DNA from: Aestuariivita sp049276915
GTDB taxonomy: Bacteria > Pseudomonadota > Alphaproteobacteria > Rhodobacterales > Rhodobacteraceae
Direction of reading: 5' to 3'
NCBI RefSeq assembly: GCF_049276915.1
Contig: NZ_JBASXK010000104.1
Span: 4,893-68,892 of the forward strand
Length of the DNA stretch: 64,000 bases
Part shown: piece by piece, positions 16,007 to 25,615 of the stretch
How positions within the stretch are numbered: the first letter of the stretch is position 1
How the letters are laid out: each line of letters starts with the position of its first letter
Notes under the pieces: model-generated
What the model saw: the letters and a program-made list of their open reading frames with translations, nothing else
Databases searched by the model: none
Told to the model about the DNA's origin: nothing
Program-made: the position numbers and the translations under genes

Positions 16007-17548
16007 TTAATTCGATGCCAGCTGGACAGCAGACTGTGCCTGCGCCAGCGCGGTTTCATAATTGCCCACAAGGGCCTCGACCGAGGGGCCGATGATATCG
16101 AGGATCGGCGCGGGATAGACGCCGAACAGGATCGTGCAGATCACCAGCGGCGCAAAGATCGCGCGCTCACGCCGGGACATATCCGTGATCGTCTTGAGGC
16201 TCTCCTTGATCAGATCGCCCATGACCACGCGGCGATACAGCCACAGCGCATAACCCGCCGACAGGATGACCCCCGATGTCGCCACAGCCGCCACCCATGT
16301 GTTGACCTGGAACACCCCAACCAGCGTCAGGAATTCACCGATGAACCCGGATGTCCCCGGCAAGCCGACATTGGCCATGGTGAACAGCATGAAGATCAGC
16401 GCATAGGCCGGCATGCGGTTCACAAGGCCGCCATAAGCGTCGATATCGCGCGTGTGCATGCGGTCATAGATGACACCGACACACAAGAACAGCGCACCCG
16501 AGATAAACCCGTGGCTGATCATCTGGAAGATCGCGCCATCAATGCCTTGCTGATTTACCGCGAAAATTCCCATGGTCACAAAGCCCATATGCGCCACGGA
16601 TGAATAGGCGATCAGCTTCTTCATGTCCTCCTGCACCAGAGCGACCAGCGAGGTATAGACAATGGCAATGGCCGACAGCCACAGAACCAGCGGCCCCATC
16701 ACCTCCGAGCCGACGGGAAACATCGGCAGCGAGAAGCGCAGGAAGCCATAGCCGCCCATTTTCAACAGGATCGACGCCAGCACGACCGACCCCGCAGTCG
16801 GGGCCTGCACATGCGCATCCGGCAACCAGGTATGGACCGGCCACATCGGCATCTTGACCGCGAAACTGGCAAAGAAGGCCAGCCACATCAGCGTCTGCAT
16901 CCCGCCCACGATCTGCACGCCCAGCAGGCTGAAGCTTTCCGAGCCGAACTGATGCACCAGCAATTGCTCGATATCGGTGGTGCCGGCATCGACATACATG
17001 CCCACCATCGCCACCAGCATCAGAACCGAGCCGAGGAAGGTGTAGAGGAAGAACTTGAAGGACGCATAGATGCGCTCCTTGCCGCCCCAGATCCCGATGA
17101 TCAGGAACATCGGGATAAGGCCCGCCTCGAAGAACAGGTAGAACAGCACCAGATCCAGCGCCATGAACACGCCCAGCATCAGCGTTTCCAGCAGCAGGAA
17201 CGCAATCATGTATTCCTTGACGCGGTGGGTCACATCCCAGCTTGCCGCGATCACAAGCGGCATGATGAAGGTGGTCAGCATCACGAAGAGAACGCTGATC
17301 CCGTCCACGCCCATCTTGTATTTCAGGCCCAGGATCCACTCGCCCTCTTCGACGAACTGGAACCCGGTGTCATTGGGATCAAAGCCGAACAGGATGAACA
17401 AGGAGACAAAGAAGGTCGCCCCGGTGGCAAACAGCGCCGCCCATTTGGCGTTCTTCTGCGCGGCCTCGTCATCTCCGCGCAGGAACAGCGCCAGAATGGC
17501 CGCCGCCAGCGCCGGGATGAAGGTGGTGATGGACAGAAGGTTATCCAT
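16007..17548 (-). CDS. nuoM: NADH-quinone oxidoreductase subunit M
   Basis: NuoM is an antiporter-like proton-translocating subunit. This 513-residue membrane protein carries the conserved Glu helix (LETLMLGVFMALDLVLFYLFFEAGLIP), then IWGGKERIYASFKFFLYT, the MPMWPVHTWLPDAHVQAPTAGSVVLA segment, and DMKKLIAYSSVAHMGFV. Its start codon shares a base with the nuoL stop, indicating translational coupling. Confidence 0.97.
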   Translation of the reverse strand: MDNLLSITTFIPALAAAILALFLRGDDEAAQKNAKWAALFATGATFFVSLFILFGFDPNDTGFQFVEEGEWILGLKYKMGVDGISVLFVMLTTFIMPLVIAASWDVTHRVKEYMIAFLLLETLMLGVFMALDLVLFYLFFEAGLIPMFLIIGIWGGKERIYASFKFFLYTFLGSVLMLVAMVGMYVDAGTTDIEQLLVHQFGSESFSLLGVQIVGGMQTLMWLAFFASFAVKMPMWPVHTWLPDAHVQAPTAGSVVLASILLKMGGYGFLRFSLPMFPVGSEVMGPLVLWLSAIAIVYTSLVALVQEDMKKLIAYSSVAHMGFVTMGIFAVNQQGIDGAIFQMISHGFISGALFLCVGVIYDRMHTRDIDAYGGLVNRMPAYALIFMLFTMANVGLPGTSGFIGEFLTLVGVFQVNTWVAAVATSGVILSAGYALWLYRRVVMGDLIKESLKTITDMSRRERAIFAPLVICTILFGVYPAPILDIIGPSVEALVGNYETALAQAQSAVQLASN

Positions 17549-19677
17549 TATTCCGCTCCTCCGCCCAGAGACATCCAGGTGATCAGGCAGGCGATGCCAA
17601 CGACCATCCAGAAGGCATAGGTAAAGATGTATCCCGACTGCGCGCGGCCCAGCGTGCGCGTGAAGAACGGAATGATGCCCATCGACACACCATTGATGCT
17701 GCCATCAATGACATTGCCATCCCCGCGCTTCCAGAAGATCCGCCCAAGGCCCAAAGCCGGCTTGACGAAGATCGCGTCATAAAGCTCGTCGAAATACCAT
17801 TTGTTCTTGAGGAACAGGTAGAGAGGACGCTGGTTTTCCGCCAACCGCTTGGGCAGAGACGGGTTCACGATATAGAACCAATAGGCCACGATGAACCCGA
17901 TCAGCATCGCCATGAAGGGCGAGGTTTTCACCCAATAGGGCACCTTGTGCGCATCATCCAGAAGCGTGTTGCCCGGCGCGATGTACAAAGCCCCCTCGCC
18001 CGGCTGACCGGTAAAGGCATAATGATGCTCACCCGTCTTGGCATGACCCTCCTCGGTTGCGTCAGCGCCATGGCCCGCATCGGCCTTGGCCTCGCCATGT
18101 TCCGAGGCTTCGGCGTAAGGAATGCCATAGAAGGTGGCGACCTGATCCACATGACCAAAGAAGCTCTTGTAGAACACCATCCCCGAGAACACCGCACCAA
18201 TGGCCAGAACCGCCAGCGGGATCAGCATCACCTTGGGGCTTTCATGGGCGTGCTCATGGGTATGCTTGTCCCCGCGCGCCTCGCCATAAAAGGTCAGGAA
18301 CATCAGACGCCAGGAATAGAAACTGGTGAACAGCGCGGCAATCACCAGCATCCAGAACCCATAGCTCGACCCCGCCGCATAGGCGCTTTCCACGATCGCG
18401 TCCTTTGAATGAAACCCTGCAAAGCCGATCGGGATTTCGCCCAGCGTCAGGATCCACACAGGCACGCCAACGCCGGTGATGGCCAGCGTGCCGATCATCA
18501 TCGCCCAGAACGTATAGGGGATCTTCTTGCGCAGCGCGCCATAGTTCATCATGTCCTGCTCGTGATGCATCGCATGGATGACCGAGCCCGCCCCAAGAAA
18601 CAGCATCGCCTTGAAGAACGCATGGGTCAGCAGGTGGAACATCGCCGCCGAATACATGCCCAGACCGGCGGCCACGAACATGTATCCCAGCTGCGAACAG
18701 GTCGAATAGGCGATCACCCGTTTGATATCCGTCTGCACCAGCCCCACGGTCGCCGCAAAGAACGCGGTCGAGGCCCCCAGCACGGTGATGAACATCGTCG
18801 CATTGGGCGCGAACTCCATGATCGGCGACATGCGGCAGACAAGGAACACACCCGCGGTCACCATGGTGGCCGCGTGGATCAGCGCCGAAACCGGTGTCGG
18901 TCCTTCCATCGCATCCGGCAGCCATGTGTGCAAAAGCAGCTGCGCCGATTTCCCCATGGCCCCGATGAACAGCAGGAAGGCGATCAGCTCGGCCGCATTC
19001 CACGAGGTCCACAGGAAGGTCAGCTGCGTTTCAGCCAGCGTCGGTGCGGCGGCGAAAATGTCAGACAGGTTGATCGAATCCACCAGGAAGAACAGCGCGA
19101 AAATCCCCAGCGCAAAGCCGAAATCTCCCACGCGGTTGACCACGAAGGCCTTGATCGCGGCGGCATTCGCGCTTGGCTTGCGATAGTAGAACCCGATCAG
19201 CAGATACGAGGCGACACCCACGCCCTCCCAGCCAAAGAACATCTGCACAAGGTTGTCCGCCGTCACCAGCATCAGCATGGCAAAGGTAAAGAACGACAGA
19301 TAGGCAAAGAACCGGGGCTTGTAGACCTCGCCTTCGCGCCATTGCGGATCGTGATCCATATAGCCAAAGGAATAAAGGTGAACCAGCGAGGACACCGTCG
19401 TGATCACGATCAGCATGATCGCGGTCAGCCGGTCCATGCGAATGGCCCAGTCGGTGCTCAGCGTGCCGGACTCGATCCAGCGCAGCAGGTTGATGGTGTA
19501 ATGACCGCCCTCATGCGCACTGGGGTCCAGCGTCAGGAACACCACCCATGACAGGATCGCCGACAGGAACAAAAGCCCCGTGGCCACCCACATCGCAGCC
19601 GTCTCGCCGATGAACTTCCAGCCAAAGCCGCACAGCAGCGCTCCGACCAGCGGGGCAAACAGGAGTATCGTTTCCAT
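17548..19677 (-). CDS. nuoL: NADH-quinone oxidoreductase subunit L
   Basis: NuoL is the distal proton-pumping subunit, with a long lateral helix tying the membrane arm together. The 709-residue protein has MFFGWEGVGVASYLLIGFYYRKPSANAAAIKAFVVNRVGDFGF, LLLHTWLPDAMEGPTPVSALIHAATMV and DIKRVIAYSTCSQLGYM. A His/Glu-rich loop lies near residues 520-560 (repeated HGE/GHA/EEGHAK), before the C-terminal helices that end at GGGAE. It begins 6 bp after nuoK. Confidence 0.97.
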   Translation of the reverse strand: METILLFAPLVGALLCGFGWKFIGETAAMWVATGLLFLSAILSWVVFLTLDPSAHEGGHYTINLLRWIESGTLSTDWAIRMDRLTAIMLIVITTVSSLVHLYSFGYMDHDPQWREGEVYKPRFFAYLSFFTFAMLMLVTADNLVQMFFGWEGVGVASYLLIGFYYRKPSANAAAIKAFVVNRVGDFGFALGIFALFFLVDSINLSDIFAAAPTLAETQLTFLWTSWNAAELIAFLLFIGAMGKSAQLLLHTWLPDAMEGPTPVSALIHAATMVTAGVFLVCRMSPIMEFAPNATMFITVLGASTAFFAATVGLVQTDIKRVIAYSTCSQLGYMFVAAGLGMYSAAMFHLLTHAFFKAMLFLGAGSVIHAMHHEQDMMNYGALRKKIPYTFWAMMIGTLAITGVGVPVWILTLGEIPIGFAGFHSKDAIVESAYAAGSSYGFWMLVIAALFTSFYSWRLMFLTFYGEARGDKHTHEHAHESPKVMLIPLAVLAIGAVFSGMVFYKSFFGHVDQVATFYGIPYAEASEHGEAKADAGHGADATEEGHAKTGEHHYAFTGQPGEGALYIAPGNTLLDDAHKVPYWVKTSPFMAMLIGFIVAYWFYIVNPSLPKRLAENQRPLYLFLKNKWYFDELYDAIFVKPALGLGRIFWKRGDGNVIDGSINGVSMGIIPFFTRTLGRAQSGYIFTYAFWMVVGIACLITWMSLGGGAE

Positions 19678-19683
19678 CTGTCT

Positions 19684-19989
19684 TTACCCCTTCATCACGT
19701 TGACATCTTCCACCGCGATCGTGCCGCGGTTTCGGAAGAAGCAGACGAGGATCGCAAGGCCGATCGCGGCCTCGGCCGCAGCCACGGTCAGCACGAACAG
19801 CGTGAACACCTGCCCCACCAGATCCCCCAGGAACGAGGAAAAGGCGACCAGGTTGATATTCACCGCCAGCAGCATCAGTTCGATGCTCATCAACAGGATG
19901 ATCACGTTCTTTCTGTTGAGAAACAGACCGAAGATACCAATGACAAACAGCGTCGCCGCCACCGTCAGGTAATGTTCCAAACCAATCAT
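19684..19989 (-). CDS. nuoK: NADH-quinone oxidoreductase subunit K
   Basis: NuoK (ND4L) is a 101-residue, three-helix membrane subunit in the proton path between the quinone site and the antiporter-like subunits. The conserved Glu-bearing helix SIELMLLAVNINLVAF is present, followed by VAAAEAAIGLAILVCFFR with its second key Glu. A TGAGGAA ribosome-binding site precedes the ATG. It is separated from nuoJ by 176 bp, the widest gap within the nuo gene run. Confidence 0.97.
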   Translation of the reverse strand: MIGLEHYLTVAATLFVIGIFGLFLNRKNVIILLMSIELMLLAVNINLVAFSSFLGDLVGQVFTLFVLTVAAAEAAIGLAILVCFFRNRGTIAVEDVNVMKG

Positions 19990-20165
19990 GTCGTTCCTCA
20001 GGTCTCTCGTTTTCCGGCGGGATCTTGATGCCGCATCGCGTTTCAGGGTTCGATGCGTGCCTCAGCCGCCCAGTTCAAATTTCGTCTTGCCCGCGCGCAA
20101 CGCACCGCCAGGGGCTGCGCAGCCGCTCCCGGGATCATCGCATATGGAACCAGCCGCATCACCGC
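19990..20165 (-). other. nuoJ-nuoK intergenic spacer
   Basis: This 176-bp spacer lies inside an otherwise tightly packed operon. I see no convincing gene: the best minus-strand frame is about 38 codons with no ribosome-binding site. Neither a clear promoter nor a terminator hairpin was found. Confidence 0.4.
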
Positions 20166-20768
20166 TCAGAGCCCCTGCCCCGGTTTGACGTCTTTCAGCT
20201 CCATCGCCTTGGCGGGATCGCGATACATTTGCGCCAGCACATCCTGGCGTTTGACATCCGAGCGGTGGCGCAGCGTCAGAACGATCGCCCCCACCATCGC
20301 CACCAGCAGGATCAGGCCCGACAGCTGGAACAGCAGGAAATACTGGTCATACAGGATCAGCCCCAGGGCTTCGGTATTGTGACGATCCACCGGCGTGACC
20401 TGCGCGCGCAGCGCGTCAGCGGCCGCGTTGCTTTCCCATGCGCCAAAGGCCATCACGAACTGCATCAGGATCACCACCCCGATCAGCAAGGCCAGCGGCA
20501 TGTATCGCGACATCTCGGCCTTGAGCTCGGCGAAATCCACATCCAGCATCATCACGACGAACAGGAACAGAACCGCGACCGCCCCCACATAGACGATCAC
20601 CAGAAGCATCGCGACGAATTCAGCGCCCAGCAGCACGAACAAACCCGCCGCACTGAGGAAGGCAAGGATCAGCCACAGCACCGAATGCACCGGATTTCGG
20701 CTGATCACCGTGAACAGCCCGCCGGCAATCACGCTGATCGCGAAAAGATAGAAAGCAAAGACGCTCAT
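20166..20768 (-). CDS. nuoJ: NADH-quinone oxidoreductase subunit J
   Basis: NuoJ (ND6) is a five-helix membrane subunit near the E-channel. The 200-residue protein shows SRNPVHSVLWLILAFLSAAGLFVLLGAEFVAMLLVIVYVGAVAVLFLFVVMML, including the conserved YVGAVAVLFLFV helix with a pi-bulge. The C-terminal end is extended and charged. Its start overlaps the stop of the carboxymuconolactone decarboxylase-like gene by 4 bp. Confidence 0.96.
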   Translation of the reverse strand: MSVFAFYLFAISVIAGGLFTVISRNPVHSVLWLILAFLSAAGLFVLLGAEFVAMLLVIVYVGAVAVLFLFVVMMLDVDFAELKAEMSRYMPLALLIGVVILMQFVMAFGAWESNAAADALRAQVTPVDRHNTEALGLILYDQYFLLFQLSGLILLVAMVGAIVLTLRHRSDVKRQDVLAQMYRDPAKAMELKDVKPGQGL

Positions 20769-21175
20769 GCCTCGTCCCCTTTGTCGTCACCCATGGCCTC
20801 TTGCGCCAGATCCAGCGCGCGGGTCATGGCCGGGATGCCGGCAAAGACCGACATCTGGCCGATCGTCTCGACGATCTCTTGTTTCTTGGCCCCCGCTTCC
20901 AGCGCATGGCGCACCGTCTGGCGCACCGCCGCATCGGCCTGTGCGCCCTGCATCGTCAGCCCCGCCAGCGTCAGCAAAAGCCGCGTCTTGGCATCCAGAC
21001 CATCGCTGTTGAGCGTATTGCCGAACCAGAATTCCATCGCCTCTTTCGGCATCGTCGGCCACAGCGCTTCGAACCCCTTGGGGCTGAAGCTTTCAAGCGC
21101 AGGATTGAAGGCCTTGGCCATCTCCTGCGCCTGGACCATCATGGCCTCGAACGGATTGCGGACGGGATCGGTCAT
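20765..21175 (-). CDS. Carboxymuconolactone decarboxylase-like protein
   Basis: A 136-residue helical protein with a CMD-type core: LDAKTRLLLTLAGLTMQGAQADAAVRQTVRHALEAGAKKQEIVETIGQMSVFAGIPAM. The protein contains no cysteine, so it lacks the CxxC redox centre of AhpD relatives. It overlaps both nuoI (upstream) and nuoJ (downstream) by 4 bp, so it is co-translated with complex I subunits. Related proteins in Rhodobacterales nuo operons have no established role. A catalytic or assembly function is speculation. Confidence 0.75.
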   Translation of the reverse strand: MTDPVRNPFEAMMVQAQEMAKAFNPALESFSPKGFEALWPTMPKEAMEFWFGNTLNSDGLDAKTRLLLTLAGLTMQGAQADAAVRQTVRHALEAGAKKQEIVETIGQMSVFAGIPAMTRALDLAQEAMGDDKGDEA

Positions 21176-21666
21176 CGGTAGGGCGCATCCAGCTCCAGGT
21201 TATGGGCAATCTCGGATTCCCAGCGATCGCCATTGGCCAGAAGCTTGTCCTTGTCGTAAAACAGCTCTTCGCGGGTTTCCGTGGCAAATTCGAAATTCGG
21301 ACCTTCGACAATCGCATCCACCGGGCAGGCTTCCTGACAGAAGCCGCAATAGATGCACTTTGTCATGTCGATGTCATAGCGCGTGGTGCGGCGCGAGCCA
21401 TCCTCGCGCGGCTCGGCATCAATGGTGATCGCCTGCGCCGGGCAGATCGCTTCGCACAGCTTGCAGGCGATACAGCGTTCCTCACCATTGGGATAACGGC
21501 GCAGCGCATGTTCGCCCCGAAAGCGCGGCGACAACGGCCCCTTTTCGTGCGGATAGTTCAAGGTCGCCTTGGGCGCGAAGAAATACTTCAGCCCCAGCTT
21601 CATGCCCTTGGCGAAATCGGCCAGCAAAAAGTACTTCGCGGCGCGGGTATAATCCATCTGCGTCAT
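21172..21666 (-). CDS. nuoI: NADH-quinone oxidoreductase subunit I
   Basis: NuoI carries two [4Fe-4S] clusters (N6a and N6b) that pass electrons toward N2. The 164-residue protein has Cys at 65, 68, 71 and 75 (CIACKLCEAIC) and at 104, 107, 110 and 114 (CIYCGFCQEAC). The conserved EKGPLSPRFRGEHALRRYPNGEERC precedes the first cluster. It starts 2 bp after nuoH. Confidence 0.98.
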   Translation of the reverse strand: MTQMDYTRAAKYFLLADFAKGMKLGLKYFFAPKATLNYPHEKGPLSPRFRGEHALRRYPNGEERCIACKLCEAICPAQAITIDAEPREDGSRRTTRYDIDMTKCIYCGFCQEACPVDAIVEGPNFEFATETREELFYDKDKLLANGDRWESEIAHNLELDAPYR

Positions 21667-21668
21667 CT

Positions 21669-22706
21669 TTATGCTCCTGTCGTCCAGCGCGAGAAGATCC
21701 CCCAGAACCAGTCAAACCGCGCCGCAAAGGCCACGAACACGACCCAAGCGAGCGAGAACGGAAGGAACACCTTCCAGCCGATCCGCATCAACTGGTCATA
21801 GCGGTAGCGCGGCGTGATCGCCTTCACCATGGCAAAGAGGAAGAAGAAGAACGCCATCTTGGCGATCATCCAATGCGGCCCATCCGCAAGGAACGGCACA
21901 GGCGACAGCCAGCCCCCGAAGAACAACAGGCTCATCAGCGCGCACATCAGGAAGATGGCGATGTATTCACCCGCCATGAACAGCAGGAAGGGCGTCGAGG
22001 AATACTCCACCTGATAGCCCGCAACCAGCTCGGATTCGGCTTCCGGAAGATCGAACGGAGGTCGGTTGGTTTCGGCCAAAGCACTGATAAAGAACAAGAA
22101 TACCATCGGAAGATGCGGCAGCCAGTACCAGCCGAAAAAGCCATAGGCCGTGTCCTGAGCACCCACGATCGCACCGAAGTTCATCGAACCCGTCGACAGG
22201 ATCACCCCGATGATGATCAAGCCGATCGAGACCTCATAGGAAATCATCTGCGCCGCCGAGCGCAGGCTGCCAAGGAACGCATATTTCGAGTTCGACGCCC
22301 ACCCGCCCATGATCACGCCATAGACTTCCAGAGAGGACACGGCAAAGACATAGAGGATCGCGACATTGATGTCCGAAAGCACCCATCCGTCGTTGAACGG
22401 GATCACCGCCCAGGCGACCAGCGCCAGCACGAAAGATGCCATCGGTGCCAGCATGAACACCGTCCGGTCCGCACCCGCAGGCACTACGACCTCCTTGACG
22501 ACATATTTCAGCGCATCCGCCACGGTCTGCAGCAGGCCGAACGCGCCCACCACATTGGGACCCCGGCGCATCTGCACAGCAGCCCAGACCTTGCGGTCCC
22601 CATAAACAAGGAACAGCAGGCTCACCATCACAAAGGCAACAACCGCAAGCACTTGCGCCAGGATCATGACAGCAAGGCCGCCGGTTGTGGTAAAGAAATC
22701 AGCCAT
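21669..22706 (-). CDS. nuoH: NADH-quinone oxidoreductase subunit H
   Basis: NuoH (ND1) is the membrane subunit that forms much of the quinone chamber. The 345-residue protein has about eight helices and the signature segments RRGPNVVGAFGLLQTVADALK, AETNRPPFDLPEAESELVAGYQVEYS and RYRYDQLMRIGWKVFLP. It lies 6 bp after the small lipoprotein gene. Confidence 0.98.
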   Translation of the reverse strand: MADFFTTTGGLAVMILAQVLAVVAFVMVSLLFLVYGDRKVWAAVQMRRGPNVVGAFGLLQTVADALKYVVKEVVVPAGADRTVFMLAPMASFVLALVAWAVIPFNDGWVLSDINVAILYVFAVSSLEVYGVIMGGWASNSKYAFLGSLRSAAQMISYEVSIGLIIIGVILSTGSMNFGAIVGAQDTAYGFFGWYWLPHLPMVFLFFISALAETNRPPFDLPEAESELVAGYQVEYSSTPFLLFMAGEYIAIFLMCALMSLLFFGGWLSPVPFLADGPHWMIAKMAFFFFLFAMVKAITPRYRYDQLMRIGWKVFLPFSLAWVVFVAFAARFDWFWGIFSRWTTGA

Positions 22707-22712
22707 TCATCC

Positions 22713-23099
22713 TCACACCATGGGTATTCCGTTTTCCGCGCAATTGGCGGCCACGACTTCGGCGTCGATGGTGCGCTCACCGCGCGGCAGAGCTGGCGAG
22801 ATGGTGTAAACAGCATCAGCAACCCAGATGCCAGCCTCTTCGTATACGTTTGTGCGCAAATGCCGCGCAAATCCGAACCCCCGGATCAGAGTGTACTGCG
22901 CTGCGGCACATTCCGAATAGGCTTTGACATCCAGCGGGGTGCGCGGATTGGACATTTTCACCTCGAATTGCACCAGATCCCCCTCCAGAAGGCGCGTCTC
23001 GACGCCTTCATAAACACGCGCGTCACGCGGGGCCTCCGGCTCGGCGGTGGTGCAGCCCACGGCCATCAGGAGAGGGGGTATGGACCGGGCCATGCGCAT
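22713..23099 (-). CDS. Small putative lipoprotein between nuoG and nuoH
   Basis: A 128-residue protein with a basic, hydrophobic N-terminus and a lipobox-like LMAVGC ending at Cys16. This suggests an envelope lipoprotein. The mature part has two further Cys (in YSECAAAQY and VAANCAENG) that could pair. No domain is recognised. The ATG at 23099 overlaps the nuoG stop as TGATG and is preceded by GGAG, so I prefer it over the GTG at 23102. It is coupled to nuoG, so a role near complex I is possible but unproven. Confidence 0.65.
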   Translation of the reverse strand: MRMARSIPPLLMAVGCTTAEPEAPRDARVYEGVETRLLEGDLVQFEVKMSNPRTPLDVKAYSECAAAQYTLIRGFGFARHLRTNVYEEAGIWVADAVYTISPALPRGERTIDAEVVAANCAENGIPMV

Positions 23100-25087
23100 C
23101 ACTCCGCGGCGATCTTCGCCTCGCCCCGCGATTTCGCGTTGGCAGAGAGTTCGGCCATCAGCTGGCTGGCCCGCGCAATCGGGTTGGTGAGATAGAAATC
23201 ACTGATCGCATAGCGGAAAGAGGCATCACCCAGCTTGCCCGCAGGCAGCGGCTGCCAGTCATTTTCGGGGACCTCGTCGATCTTGGCCAGATGCGGAACC
23301 GCGCGCACCAGCGCCTGACGCAGCTGTGCAAGGTTGTCCCAGGGCTGGGTTGCCCCGAGTTCGCCAGACAGAGCGCGCAGGATGGCCCAGTTTTCCTTGG
23401 CCTCGCCGGGGGGGAAACCGGCCCGGAACGCAAGCTGCGGGCGTCCTTCGGTGTTCACGAACAGCCCGTTCTCTTCGGTATAGGCCGCCGCGGGAAGAAT
23501 GACGTCCGCGCGATGGGCACCGCGATCGCCATGGCTGCCCTGATAAATGACAAAGGCGGATTGCGCGGCGATCTCAACCTCATCCGCGCCCATGTTATAG
23601 ATCACATCCGCTTGCGAGACCGCCTCCATCGCCGCGTCATTCACCGCACCGACATCCAGCGCGCCCACGCGCGACGCAGCCGTATGCAGAACCAGCATCC
23701 GCCCACTGATGGCCATGGCCGCCGCAAGAACCGCCGGCCCATCCGCTTCGCGCAGCGCGCCTTGTCCAACGATCACAATCGCGTCCTCGGCAGGTTCGAG
23801 CGCCGCCAGTGCCGCACGATCGGTGCCGGCATGGGTATAGGGATAGGTCAGATCGACCGCCTCGCCCACCACCGTGATATCGGCACCACCCGACCAGGCA
23901 CGGCGAATGCGCGCATTCAGCACGGGCGCTTCGGTGACAAGGTTGGTGGCGATCAGAATGATGGTCTTGGCCGCGTCGATATCCTCGATCGCGACATTTC
24001 CCACATAGGCCGAGCGGTTCCCCGCGGGGAACCTCGTTCCATCGGTGCGGCATTCCACGACACCGCCCTGCCCCTCGATCAGCTGTTTGAGCGCAAAGGC
24101 CGCTTCGGTCGGCGCAAGATCCCCCACCAGACCGGCCAGTTTGCCCGCCCCCTTGATCGCCGTGCTTGCCGCGTCCAGCGCTTCGGGCCAGCTTGCGGGA
24201 CGAAGCTTGCCGTTCTCGCGGATATAGGGCCGGTCCAGCCGCTGGCGGCGCAGCCCGTCCCAGACGAACCGGGTCTTGTCGGAAATCCATTCCTCGTTCA
24301 CACCGTCATGGTTGCGCGGCAAGAAGCGCATGACTTCACGCCCCTTGGTGTCGACGCGGATCGAGGCACCCATGGCATCCATCACGTCGATGCTTTCGGT
24401 CTTGGTCAGCTCCCAGGGTCGCGCGGTAAAGGCATAGGGTTTCGAGACCAGCGCACCCACGGGGCACAGATCAATGATGTTGCCTTGCAGATTGCTGTCG
24501 AGCGTTTCGCCCAGGTAAGACGTGATCTCGGCGTCCTCGCCCCGGCCGGTCTGGCCCATCTGGGTGATCCCGGCGACCTCGGTGGTAAAGCGCACACAGC
24601 GCGTGCAGGAAATGCAGCGCGTCATATGCGTCTCGACCAGAGGACCAAGATCCAGGTCATCCACCGCGCGCTTGGGTTCGCGGAAGCGCGAGAAATCCAC
24701 GCCGTAGGCCATTGCCTGATCCTGCAGATCGCATTCGCCACCCTGATCGCAAATCGGGCAATCCAGCGGGTGGTTGATCAACAGGAATTCCATCACCCCT
24801 TCGCGCGCCTTCTTGACCATGGGCGAGTTCGTCTTGACCACGGGCGGCTGACCTTCAGGTCCGGGGCGCAGATCCTTGACCTGCATCGCGCAAGAGGCCG
24901 TGGGTTTTGGCGGACCGCCAACAACCTCGACCAGGCACATGCGGCAGTTGCCGGCAATCGAGAGCCGTTCGTGATAGCAAAAGCGCGGGATCTCGATACC
25001 GGCTTCTTCACAGGCCTGAATCAGGGTCAAGGCCCCGTCCACTTCCACTTCGGTCTGGTCGATGATGATTTTGCGGAGGTCCGACAT
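23099..25087 (-). CDS. nuoG: NADH-quinone oxidoreductase subunit G
   Basis: NuoG is the large iron-sulfur subunit of the peripheral arm. The 662-residue protein has a [2Fe-2S] ferredoxin domain (CYHERLSIAGNCRMCLVEVVG), a His-Cys cluster region (INHPLDCPICDQGGECDLQ), and two [4Fe-4S] motifs (CISCTRCVRFT and the NIIDLCPVGAL region). A molybdopterin-oxidoreductase-like domain without cofactor follows. The ATG at 25087 (MSDLRKIIID) is the family start. Confidence 0.97.
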   Translation of the reverse strand: MSDLRKIIIDQTEVEVDGALTLIQACEEAGIEIPRFCYHERLSIAGNCRMCLVEVVGGPPKPTASCAMQVKDLRPGPEGQPPVVKTNSPMVKKAREGVMEFLLINHPLDCPICDQGGECDLQDQAMAYGVDFSRFREPKRAVDDLDLGPLVETHMTRCISCTRCVRFTTEVAGITQMGQTGRGEDAEITSYLGETLDSNLQGNIIDLCPVGALVSKPYAFTARPWELTKTESIDVMDAMGASIRVDTKGREVMRFLPRNHDGVNEEWISDKTRFVWDGLRRQRLDRPYIRENGKLRPASWPEALDAASTAIKGAGKLAGLVGDLAPTEAAFALKQLIEGQGGVVECRTDGTRFPAGNRSAYVGNVAIEDIDAAKTIILIATNLVTEAPVLNARIRRAWSGGADITVVGEAVDLTYPYTHAGTDRAALAALEPAEDAIVIVGQGALREADGPAVLAAAMAISGRMLVLHTAASRVGALDVGAVNDAAMEAVSQADVIYNMGADEVEIAAQSAFVIYQGSHGDRGAHRADVILPAAAYTEENGLFVNTEGRPQLAFRAGFPPGEAKENWAILRALSGELGATQPWDNLAQLRQALVRAVPHLAKIDEVPENDWQPLPAGKLGDASFRYAISDFYLTNPIARASQLMAELSANAKSRGEAKIAAE

Positions 25088-25092
25088 TTCTC

Positions 25093-25506
25093 TCACTTTG
25101 CTTTCAGAAGCACGCCCACAGGGCTGTTCTTGGCGATCTCTTCGCGCCCCATGCGGCACAGATCGTCAGGGTTATTGGGATCGACGCCGCGGGCCTGGAA
25201 AAGCTTGGCACCGCGCGCGCGCATCCGGTCCTTTTCGACATCGCTTTCGACGAATGCGTCTATTTCCTGTTGCGTGTAGCCCAGCGCAATGGCCTGGCTT
25301 TTGATCTCGCGCAAGGTGCTGATCGCCTTGAAAAAGCGCGCGTCAATGCTGCTACAGCCTTTGCGGATGACATTGGCCACGGCGACATGAAACAGTCCGT
25401 CATTGATGGCTGGAACATCCCGAAGGGAGGGTTTCGCGGCCGCGGCACTGCCGACATTCAGACACAGGGCCAGCGCAATCGTTATCAGTTTGATGGTCGT
25501 CGTCAT
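25093..25506 (-). CDS. DUF5333 family secreted protein
   Basis: A 137-residue protein with an N-terminal signal peptide (hydrophobic core LITIALALCLNVGSAAAA, cleavage likely near residue 24). It matches DUF5333, a Rhodobacterales family. Recognisable blocks are LRDVPAINDGL, IRKGCSSIDARFFKA and ALGYTQQEIDAFV. Two Cys in the mature part (KGCSS and DDLCRMG) could form a disulfide. It lies 5 bp upstream of nuoG, behind an AGAGGTGA ribosome-binding site. Function is unknown. Confidence 0.7.
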   Translation of the reverse strand: MTTTIKLITIALALCLNVGSAAAAKPSLRDVPAINDGLFHVAVANVIRKGCSSIDARFFKAISTLREIKSQAIALGYTQQEIDAFVESDVEKDRMRARGAKLFQARGVDPNNPDDLCRMGREEIAKNSPVGVLLKAK

Positions 25507-25615
25507 GAGTCACCTCTTGTTAACAAAAGATGACCATCACGGCAGAGGTCGGCGTTATGCAATAACACCCCGCCTGACGACGCCCCGCAACGGCACGTAT
25601 ATGCCGGTTGAAACC

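Noticed and set aside
23291..25279. A 662-codon plus-strand frame opposite nuoG
   Set aside because: It mirrors nuoG codons, contains no recognised motif and has no ribosome-binding site or operon context.
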